Shown here: in pieces, positions 17,667-24,559 of the stretch | Layout: each line of letters begins with the position of its first letter | Position numbering within the stretch: position 1 is the stretch's first letter | Translations under genes and position numbers: made by a program | Source: Alphaproteobacteria bacterium | GTDB taxonomy: Bacteria > Pseudomonadota > Alphaproteobacteria > Micavibrionales > Micavibrionaceae | DNA: 64,000 nt | NCBI GenBank assembly: GCA_030750865.1 | Contig: JASMHE010000008.1 | Location: 1 to 64,000 of the forward strand | Reading direction: 5' to 3' | Notes under the pieces: generated by a model | Database searches by the model: none | The model's input: only the letters and a program-made list of their open reading frames with translations | What the model was told of the DNA's origin: nothing

Positions 17667-18539
17667 TCAAGATGTTGCATCTTGATATTCACCTGTTTTG
17701 TCAGCGCTTTTATCTTGATTTTTTGAAGGGATAAGACGATTCACTTTGCGCGAATAATGTTTTCTGTAGCGCTCGGTTAATTTTGCGATCGGCATAATGA
17801 TGCACACATCAATCGTATTGAATTGTTCATCAATAACAGCGCCGTCCCCAATAAGCGCGCCAACCCGTAAATAACCCTTCATCAGAGGGGGTAGGTTGCT
17901 GAAGACTTTCTTGGGGTCTATATCGTCTTTGTCAACCAGGTTCATATTCACATACCGGCTGTCGAGAGCTTTTGGACACCATTGTTCTTCGGCGCGGTGG
18001 AAGTGGTGCATATATGACAGATCTTCGGCAATGGCAGATACATCGGTGCCGTGGAAACTGGCGCAGCCGAACATGACATCAATATCATGATCCAGCATAT
18101 AGGCCGTAATGCCTTCCCAAAGGCGCTGTAATACCGGACGCGTTCTGTATTCGGCCTGTACGCATGACCGGCCGAGTTCCAGCAGTTTCATGTCTGTGTT
18201 TACAAGCGCATCAATATCATATTCATCACTGGTGTAAAATTTACCGGCTTTGTTTGCTTTGTGCTGAGGCAAAAGGCGGTATGTCCCGATGACATTTTTC
18301 TGCGGATCATCAATGCGGCGGTCAATGACGATCAGGTGGTCTGCGTGCTCATCAAACGGATCGATGTCACGGCCTTCTTTTTCCGTTTCCGGCGCCGGTG
18401 TTGCCTTATATTCTTCGTAAAAAACTTGATAGCGAAGACGCTGTGCGGCTTTGACTTCAGTATCTGACTCGGCCAGTTTGACTGTGATGTCGTCTGTTTC
18501 TGCCAGGGTGTGTCCCATTTCTTTCGTTTTATCCATCAA
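17667..18539 (-). CDS. olsB: ornithine-acyl-ACP N-acyltransferase, OlsB-like GNAT protein
   Basis: Members of this family transfer a 3-hydroxy-acyl chain from acyl carrier protein to ornithine, giving lyso-ornithine lipid. The sequence has the full OlsB pattern: RLRYQVFYEEY (about 35-45), a DPFDEHADHLIVID segment, GTYRLLPQHKA, the FYTSDEYDI loop, LELGRSCVQAEYR and the MFGCASFHGTD core. At 290 residues it is normal. It is upstream of the PlsC-like gene with a 12-nt gap. OlsB relatives exist that acylate other amines, so the ornithine substrate is a family-based inference. Confidence 0.82.
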   Translation of the reverse strand: MMDKTKEMGHTLAETDDITVKLAESDTEVKAAQRLRYQVFYEEYKATPAPETEKEGRDIDPFDEHADHLIVIDRRIDDPQKNVIGTYRLLPQHKANKAGKFYTSDEYDIDALVNTDMKLLELGRSCVQAEYRTRPVLQRLWEGITAYMLDHDIDVMFGCASFHGTDVSAIAEDLSYMHHFHRAEEQWCPKALDSRYVNMNLVDKDDIDPKKVFSNLPPLMKGYLRVGALIGDGAVIDEQFNTIDVCIIMPIAKLTERYRKHYSRKVNRLIPSKNQDKSADKTGEYQDATS

Positions 18540-18643
18540 AAGTGAACTTACATAAGCATGCTATGGATTAATTGCATTGCGTCAAGTCTTATAATAGTTT
18601 TGTACAGCTATTCTGCGCATAGAATTGAAAAAGGATAAAAGTC

Positions 18644-19144
18644 ATGAAATCGTGTCGGGTTTTGTTTGTTTGCACCGGAAATATTTGTCGCTCACCAACG
18701 GCCGATGGTTTGTTGCGCCATGTTATTGCGCAGCGCGGCTGGTCCGGTCGTGTTGTCTCAGACTCGGCCGGAACGCACGGATATCACGTCGGTCATGCGC
18801 CTGATCCGCGCACGATTGATGTGGCGGCAAAATATGGTGTCGCGCTGGAGGCTTTGCGGGCGCGCCGTGTGGACATCACTGATTTTAATGATTTTGACTT
18901 TGTTTTGGCGATGGATCGCGGGCATCTGGATTCGCTGTTGGCGCAGCGTCCGGCGGATTGTTCTGCGCGCGTGCAGCTATTTTCCGATTTTTATGCGCAG
19001 CCGGATGCGGGGCTGCCGGATGGTATTCCTGATCCGTATTATGGTGGGCCGGATGGTTTTGAACAGGTTTACCGCTTCATAGAAAATGGTGTTTCGGGGC
19101 TTGTGAAAGTTATTGAAAAAGAGTATCTTACGAGCGTTTCTTGA
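18644..19144 (+). CDS. low-molecular-weight protein tyrosine phosphatase
   Basis: A small cytosolic phosphatase with the CX5R active-site loop at its N-terminus: FVCTGNICRSPTADG, with Cys10 and Arg16. The general-acid Asp is in the IPDPYYGG segment near the C-terminus. At 166 residues it is a typical length. An AAGGA ribosome-binding site precedes the ATG. The olsB-like gene diverges on the other side. Such enzymes act on BY-kinase systems, arsenate or other phosphoproteins; the partner is not evident here, so no gene symbol is given. Confidence 0.92.
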   Translation: MKSCRVLFVCTGNICRSPTADGLLRHVIAQRGWSGRVVSDSAGTHGYHVGHAPDPRTIDVAAKYGVALEALRARRVDITDFNDFDFVLAMDRGHLDSLLAQRPADCSARVQLFSDFYAQPDAGLPDGIPDPYYGGPDGFEQVYRFIENGVSGLVKVIEKEYLTSVS

Positions 19145-19244
19145 TTATTTTTATGTTGACGGACCGTTCGTAATATTTTGTTTACCTTTCTGTAGAATAC
19201 TGGGGACGTGATATTCGCACACCAACCTTTATGGATTCCGAACA

Positions 19245-20003
19245 ATGGGCAATAAAGACTTATTGAAATATTATGACCATGTGCAAGGGAAAAGCCGTTT
19301 TGCTTTCCTGCGCCAGATTCGTCGTTTTAAAAAGCCGATCATCAGCGCCATCGTCGTTGTTGGCTTGATTACGTTTTTCGTGACCAAGAAAGACAAGGCG
19401 CCGGATGAATTGCCTGCGGATGAAATTGCGTTGAATGCACTTGCTGAGGCGCTTACGCCAATGGCCGAAGAAGATAACAGACTGGCATCCATGACCAATC
19501 TGGAGCGGTATCTGCAATATGCCGAACCAACGCTGGAGGTTAAATCTGAAACGTTTATTGCGGACAATAAAATCCCGCTTTCGGCCTCTTGTTTCCGCGA
19601 GGGTGATTCACCGGCAATACGCTGGAATGCAGCGGCGACGGAAGACTTATTCCCTGAGGCGCAAAGCTATGTGATTGCAATGGAAGATGTCAGTGATCCT
19701 GAGAATCCTGTTTTGCACTGGTTGTCTTATAATATTCCCGCAACGGCGGCGGAAATTGCAGAAGGGGCGTCAGAGCAGTCTAGTGAGCAAATGCTGCAAC
19801 AGGCCGTGAATGATATGGGCTATGCCGGATATGCGGCGCCTTGTGAACCGGTCGGGAAAAAGCCGTACCGCATTCGCGTGTTCGCGCTGAATGATGTGTT
19901 AGCGCCCGATGCGCTATCATCTGGTCATGATATTATGCATGCGATGGGCGACGAGATCATCCAATGGGGTGAGTATACCGTCGATCATTATTTCCGTTTA
20001 TAA
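19245..20003 (+). CDS. membrane-anchored YbhB/YbcL-type PEBP family protein
   Basis: A phosphatidylethanolamine-binding-protein-like domain on an N-terminal membrane anchor. A single transmembrane segment (PIISAIVVVGLITFF, about 30-44) follows a basic start. The PEBP domain spans about 100-252, with SPAIRWN, a DVSDPENPVLHWLSYNIP stretch and APCEPVGKKPYRIRVFALN as family landmarks. Most YbhB-like proteins are soluble, so the tethered form with a 50-residue linker is less usual. Bacterial members lack a settled function. It is followed by a signalling cluster but separated from it by 124 nt. Confidence 0.85.
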   Translation: MGNKDLLKYYDHVQGKSRFAFLRQIRRFKKPIISAIVVVGLITFFVTKKDKAPDELPADEIALNALAEALTPMAEEDNRLASMTNLERYLQYAEPTLEVKSETFIADNKIPLSASCFREGDSPAIRWNAAATEDLFPEAQSYVIAMEDVSDPENPVLHWLSYNIPATAAEIAEGASEQSSEQMLQQAVNDMGYAGYAAPCEPVGKKPYRIRVFALNDVLAPDALSSGHDIMHAMGDEIIQWGEYTVDHYFRL

Positions 20004-20127
20004 TCTATCTATAAATTCCTTTCTGCAAAGCGTACAGGGATGAAAAGGCCTTGTTTTAATGCGTGAAATTGAGCATATTCCATGATGTTCAGTAATTTGC
20101 GTTGTTAGAAAGCTTTCAAGAGAGAGA

Positions 20128-20736
20128 ATGAGCGAAGACACTCCACAGCAAGATGATCATGTCCCCGCGTTAGATCAAAAGCAGCTTTATAGCTTGCGGA
20201 GCTTTCGTGTTCTACTTGTCGAAGATTACGGTTTTATGGCTGATCTTGTGTCATCAATGCTGCGTGAAATGGGGGTCGGTTTTGTGAAAACCGTGAGTAG
20301 TGCCAAAGAAGCGCAGATCCTTTTGACGCAGTATAATGCGGACTCTGTGCCGCGCGATCATTTCGACATTGTGATTACCGACTGGTTGTTGCCCGAAATA
20401 TCCGGTGCAACGCTTATTTCGTGGATTCGTGATCATAAACTGGACAGTATAAAATTTATGCCGATCATTTTGTGCAGCGCTTATACAAGTGAAGAGGTTG
20501 TGGTCGAGGGACGCGATAAGGGGGCTAATGAGGTGATGGTGAAGCCTGTTTCCGCCGAAAAGCTTTCAAAGCGTATGTTGTATGTAATCGATAATCCCAG
20601 GCCGTTCATCAAGGCGCCGTCCTTTTTCGGCCCTGACAGGCGACGGCAGGATAAAACATTTCCGGGCGAAGACCGGCGAAAAATTCAGGCAGAAGAAATA
20701 GAAACCAATTACGAACAGGACGAGAAGGAAACATAA
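20128..20736 (+). CDS. single-domain response regulator with C-terminal tail
   Basis: A CheY-like receiver spans about residues 25-150: acidic pair E32/D33, phospho-acceptor D85 in VITDWLLPE, S117 in IILCSAYTS, and K139 in VMVKPVS. The tail carries FFGPDRRRQDKTFPGEDRR, a short basic motif seen on several alphaproteobacterial stand-alone receivers. No DNA-binding or enzymatic output domain is present. It is followed one base later by an HPt-like gene and then a second HPt-like gene, so the three probably form one signalling module. Confidence 0.9.
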   Translation: MSEDTPQQDDHVPALDQKQLYSLRSFRVLLVEDYGFMADLVSSMLREMGVGFVKTVSSAKEAQILLTQYNADSVPRDHFDIVITDWLLPEISGATLISWIRDHKLDSIKFMPIILCSAYTSEEVVVEGRDKGANEVMVKPVSAEKLSKRMLYVIDNPRPFIKAPSFFGPDRRRQDKTFPGEDRRKIQAEEIETNYEQDEKET

Positions 20737-20737
20737 T

Positions 20738-21286
20738 ATGGCTACGGATGACGAAGAACAGCGCGGTCAAACGTCTGATCGCGCCCCGCAGGTCGAGATA
20801 TTCCACCGTGTAAATAAATTGAAGAAGAAGACAGGTGCGTCGCCAGATGCGCCGGGCGGTTATATCGATGACCGCGCTGTTGAACAGGCACAGCAGGTCG
20901 TGAAGGCGATGGAAAAAGACTATAAAGTCGAAGTGTTGCGCGTTCTGCAGGAAATGGACGAAGCGTGGCAATTCATTCAAAATGCCGTAACACCCGATGA
21001 AACGGCACAAGGGCATCAGGATTTATATCACAGTGCAAACCATATCAAAGATTTGGCAGCCATGTATGGTTATGATTTGATGCAGCATTTTGCAAGGTCT
21101 TTGCGGGATTTTGCCGAAAAAATCGATGTCGATAAACCAAAACACCGTGTGATCGTGCAGGCGCATGTCGATGTCATGTGGATGACATATAACAAAGATA
21201 TAAAAGGACAAGGTGGCGCTGCCGCGGATGAATTGAAAGAAATTGTCGCGCAAGCGATTGAACAGAATTTCTGGAAGAGTGAATGA
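20738..21286 (+). CDS. HPt-like helical protein
   Basis: A soluble helical protein of 182 residues. The central segment SANHIKDLAAMYGYDLMQHFARSLRDF resembles the H-x-L-K-G-x-A-x-x-x-G helix of histidine phosphotransfer domains. In that register the phosphorylated His position is taken by Asn101, with His102 beside it, so classical phosphotransfer is uncertain. The second half (VDVMWMTYNKDIKGQGGAAADEL) is clearly related to the next gene's product. It starts 1 nt after the receiver gene stops, so cotranslation and a partnership with that receiver are likely. Its exact role is unknown. Confidence 0.65.
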   Translation: MATDDEEQRGQTSDRAPQVEIFHRVNKLKKKTGASPDAPGGYIDDRAVEQAQQVVKAMEKDYKVEVLRVLQEMDEAWQFIQNAVTPDETAQGHQDLYHSANHIKDLAAMYGYDLMQHFARSLRDFAEKIDVDKPKHRVIVQAHVDVMWMTYNKDIKGQGGAAADELKEIVAQAIEQNFWKSE

Positions 21287-21305
21287 CAGTATAGTGGAGC
21301 ATTTT

Positions 21306-21779
21306 ATGGAGCAAAAAGAAGCACGGGTTATAAAGGCAAGTCGCAATTTACAGGCCAAAGTCGGTACGGGGCGTGTGGATGAAAATATGATCGCGCAAGC
21401 ACAGGCTGTGATGGATGAAAACACGGTTGATTTCCGGTCGGTTGTTAAATCCGACTTGGACGCTTTGCGAAAAATATTGGCCGCATATCAGAAAAATCCG
21501 GAAAAAATACCGGAAAAAGACCGTGTGTCACGTATTATCATGAATATCAAAGCCAATGCGGGCACGTTTAAATATGAGCTTGTTTCAACGCTTTCGGCGG
21601 CGGTTCTGACATTGCTGGATGGAAACCAGCGGCTGGACAAAAAAGCGATCCGCATTATCGATGTGCTTTATAAAACAGTCCTGTTTATCACGCATAAACA
21701 GATCAAAGGCGATGGCGGAGAAGAAGGGCGCGAACTGGCAGATGCTTTCGCCGAAATGTGTGACTCGTATAAGAAATGA
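21306..21779 (+). CDS. HPt-like paralogue without a phospho-acceptor histidine
   Basis: A helical protein of 157 residues, related over its whole length to the preceding gene product. Matching blocks are RIIMNIKANAGTFKYEL against SANHIKDLAAMYGYDL, and LFITHKQIKGDGGEEGREL against MWMTYNKDIKGQGGAAADEL. The position of the phosphorylated His is Met79/Asn80 here. I start at the ATG at 21306, which has GTGGAG upstream, rather than at an earlier in-frame codon at 21243 that overlaps the previous gene. The likely role is a non-phosphorylated binding partner or scaffold; this is inference. Confidence 0.6.
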   Translation: MEQKEARVIKASRNLQAKVGTGRVDENMIAQAQAVMDENTVDFRSVVKSDLDALRKILAAYQKNPEKIPEKDRVSRIIMNIKANAGTFKYELVSTLSAAVLTLLDGNQRLDKKAIRIIDVLYKTVLFITHKQIKGDGGEEGRELADAFAEMCDSYKK

Positions 21780-22339
21780 GATTGAACATTATTTCTTTCA
21801 ATCATGCTTTTGTGTTAAAATGGAATATGGTTGGCTTAAAGCTCAAATTCAGGTTTCTCGGGCGCGTTGCATGTGTTTGTAGCGCTGTGAGCCTGTTTTG
21901 TGTGGCATCAGCACAGGCCCAGACACAAAAGAAAATGGAAGATATTGCGCTGGATAAAGCGCGCAGTATCGTTGAAAAAGCTTACATTGAGTGCAGCGGG
22001 AAATATTTGAAGACGACCTATACCGGACCGGATGGCGAGAAGCTGGATTATCCGATTGTCGAAATTGACGAGACTGTGCTGGGTAATCTTGAAAATTGCA
22101 TGCGATCCAAAGGGTTGCCGTATAATCAGGAAGGTAACGAAAAAAAGAACCCGAATGCGCCGGAAAATCAGGGCTATACCAAAAACGAGCTCATCGCACA
22201 GCTTGCAATGGCGATGTTGAAAAAAGCCGCTGAGAACAGAGAAGAAGAAAAGCGCAATCAGGAACGTAAGGGGTATTTTGGCAAGAAGCCTTCTTCATCC
22301 GGAAGCGGAAAATATTATGTTTCACCATCGCAGAAATGA
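21776..22339 (+). CDS. small exported protein of unknown function
   Basis: The ATG at 21776 overlaps the previous stop as ATGA. A second ATG at 21827 would give a more standard signal peptide (VGLKLKFRFLGRVACVCSAV, then SLFCVASAQAQ with a cut after AQA). The mature part is about 140 residues. It contains two cysteines (IECSGKY and ENCMRSKG) that may pair, a predicted helix (YTKNELIAQLAMAMLKKAAE) and a basic, Gly/Ser-rich C-terminus. I know no family. Together with the next gene it forms a pair of small periplasmic proteins behind the signalling module. Confidence 0.6.
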   Translation: MRLNIISFNHAFVLKWNMVGLKLKFRFLGRVACVCSAVSLFCVASAQAQTQKKMEDIALDKARSIVEKAYIECSGKYLKTTYTGPDGEKLDYPIVEIDETVLGNLENCMRSKGLPYNQEGNEKKNPNAPENQGYTKNELIAQLAMAMLKKAAENREEEKRNQERKGYFGKKPSSSGSGKYYVSPSQK

Positions 22340-22390
22340 CGTTACACTTTTCACAGAACACATTAATGCTAATCGGGAGTATTCCAGATC

Positions 22391-22762
22391 ATGGGTTTAA
22401 ATTATAAAAAAATATCTTGTTCATTGTTCTTGTCAGCATTGCTGGCGATCCCGTCTTATACACCGGCTTCTGCCGAAAGCGTGATCTCGGTCAGTGATGA
22501 CGTACTGGGGGATCTGACCGAAGATAGCGTCAGCGAAGCGATCGGCGAACTGGAAAAGGCGATCAAGGGGTACGAAGACCCCAGCAGTATCGAAGATGTT
22601 ATGGAGGGCAGTGACTCGAGCAGTGACGACCCGTTTGGCACATCATCATCCCAGACAAAGAAAAAGGGAACGCTGTCTAAGAATTCCGGTTATTACAAAA
22701 AGAAGAACGGGTTCTTCGGCGGGATCGAAAAGCCCAAGCGTGTCTTCAACAATATTGATTGA
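22391..22762 (+). CDS. small exported acidic/basic protein of unknown function
   Basis: A 123-residue protein with a signal peptide (MGLNYKKISCSLFLSALLAI, ending at about TPASA). The mature N-terminal half is acidic and Ser-rich (ESVISVSDDVLGDLTEDSVS). The C-terminal half is basic and Tyr/Phe/Gly-rich (NSGYYKKKNGFFGGIEKPKR), so the charge is strongly polarised. Such a layout suits a linker or a peptidoglycan/envelope-binding peptide, but no function is known. It is 51 nt downstream of the previous exported protein and ends at a terminator-like hairpin. Confidence 0.55.
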   Translation: MGLNYKKISCSLFLSALLAIPSYTPASAESVISVSDDVLGDLTEDSVSEAIGELEKAIKGYEDPSSIEDVMEGSDSSSDDPFGTSSSQTKKKGTLSKNSGYYKKKNGFFGGIEKPKRVFNNID

Positions 22763-22795
22763 TAATCGCTACGATTTCACAAGAGACGTATTCAA

Positions 22796-22826
22796 AAGGT
22801 GCATCTTATATCAGGTGCACCTTCTA
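22796..22826 (+). terminator. hairpin, possible terminator
   Basis: AAGGTGCA (22796-22803) and TGCACCTT (22816-22823) form an 8-bp stem with a 12-nt loop between converging genes. The following T run is poor, so termination is plausible but not certain. Confidence 0.5.
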
Positions 22827-22847
22827 TTATTCGGAGATATGCTTCAC

Positions 22848-24131
22848 TTAATAGACGTATAGATGAACTTCGCTTGTACGTGCTTGCGGATCAGCTTCTG
22901 ATTTCACATCAATACGGTCAAGACCCAATCCCATATTTGTCAGGCTGCGAAGGACTTTTTCAGCATTACGTTTTGCTTTTGTGCTTTCGATGGCCTGCTG
23001 GGCTGAATTTGTTGATGTCGGGTGCACGGCCAGCAACTCGAATCGTGCGTCAGGGTAGCGTGACACCGCTTCGCTGACGGCCATGTAAACAGGCTGTTCA
23101 AAATTCACGTTTGGCTGTGTAAAGCGGACTTTCACCAGTGGCTTTGGTCCGTCCGGGGTCACATTCGCTTGCGGAACGCCTTGAGGGCTGCCATAGGATG
23201 CCATGTCCATGCGTGCCGGTTGTTGCGGTTGACGCGCCATCGGTTGTGCCTGTGGCAGAGGAGGTTGAGGTTGCGCAGGCTGCTGATACTGTGATGGTTG
23301 CATCATTGGTTGCGGCGCGGCAGGCGGTTGATAGGATGTCGGTTTGAAGTGCGTGTTCGCAAGGCTTCGGCCGAACATGCTGCCTGTTGAAATTGCCAGT
23401 GACATTGTGCGCAGATTGTCGCGCTCTGTGTTCATGTACACAGTGGTTCTTGAAATATCGTCATTGATATTGTTAAGCAAACGGTCAATCGACACCATTG
23501 TGCGGTTCAGGCCGTCTTCGACTTTTGCCAGCAAGATATGGTCTTCTTCGATCGCGCCGGACAGGGAGTAGATAGAGCGGGCGGAATCACCGAGAAAACT
23601 GCTCATTGATGCGGCATTCGAAATTTCAACAGCCAGATTGTTCAGGGCGGCGACGTTGGATGCCAGTGCCTCGAGATATTGGCGTGAGTCTGTCAGCCGT
23701 TTGACAAGGCGCGGGTTGCCCGGTGTTGTGCCGGATTGCAACTGTGTGCGGATTGTGGCCATGTTGGCGTAATATTCTGCCGCCAGACGCTGTCCTTCAA
23801 CTTGAAGCCCTGTCAATTTTGCAGACAGTTCCGACACAAGACCTTGCAGAGAAATAAGTTCATTGCGCAGAGAATCGATTTTGCGTCCGACAACTGTGTC
23901 GGATGTTTTGCTGAAATAGCTTTCGCCGGAAATTTCACTTGGCAGAATAGGGCGCGCTTGTGACGGGTATGTGTAAAGCTGGTTCTGGACGTCCATCGGA
24001 ATGGGTTCGTTTGAAACAGTCAGTGACCCTGCTGTGTCGGGTGTCGCGCTGTATCCCTGCACAGGCGCCATGCACGCCAGTGCGATGATGATTGAAGACA
24101 GGTTTTTTCCAAAGATTGTTCTTTTTCTCAT
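22848..24131 (-). CDS. envelope protein with coiled coil, Pro/Gln linker and OmpA-C-like domain
   Basis: A probable periplasmic or outer-membrane-associated protein of 427 residues. I start at the ATG at 24131, which gives a signal peptide (MRKRTIFGKNLSSIIIALAC, then MAPVQGYSA). A longer frame to 24305 lacks one. Next comes a helical, coiled-coil-like region (about 70-270; KIDSLRNELISLQGLVSELS is typical). A Pro/Gln/Met-rich linker (about 280-330) and an OmpA-family C-terminal domain with VSRYPDARFELLAVHPTS and KAKRNAEKVLRSL segments follow. OmpA-C domains usually bind peptidoglycan, so a wall-tethering or spacer role is likely. Confidence 0.7.
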   Translation of the reverse strand: MRKRTIFGKNLSSIIIALACMAPVQGYSATPDTAGSLTVSNEPIPMDVQNQLYTYPSQARPILPSEISGESYFSKTSDTVVGRKIDSLRNELISLQGLVSELSAKLTGLQVEGQRLAAEYYANMATIRTQLQSGTTPGNPRLVKRLTDSRQYLEALASNVAALNNLAVEISNAASMSSFLGDSARSIYSLSGAIEEDHILLAKVEDGLNRTMVSIDRLLNNINDDISRTTVYMNTERDNLRTMSLAISTGSMFGRSLANTHFKPTSYQPPAAPQPMMQPSQYQQPAQPQPPLPQAQPMARQPQQPARMDMASYGSPQGVPQANVTPDGPKPLVKVRFTQPNVNFEQPVYMAVSEAVSRYPDARFELLAVHPTSTNSAQQAIESTKAKRNAEKVLRSLTNMGLGLDRIDVKSEADPQARTSEVHLYVY

Positions 24132-24340
24132 TAATCTATGCTCTAAGTTGCGGCTAAAAATATTTTCATGCGTGCCATTACCTGACAATATGTCGTTATC
24201 AGAGTCAAGGGAAAGAGCTGTTTTCAAAATAAAAATACACAGGAAGATGAAAGGGCTTGCATTCCTGAAAAGTTTTGCGTATTGTCTGCCCCGAATTTGT
24301 TGCAAAAGAGCTTCGGCTCTGCTAACAAGTCACATCGCAA

Positions 24341-24417
<77 letters not shown>

Positions 24418-24559
24418 TTTTCTCCCAAAATTGAATTGCGTTATCTGTTTTTGCTGTGGGGGTGGACTGCGTGTTCGCTGCGTGCCATTTGCAAAGTTAT
24501 TAAATGATTGTTTTGCAGTGACCGGATTTGAATGCGTTTACGGCATCTATTATCTTTAG

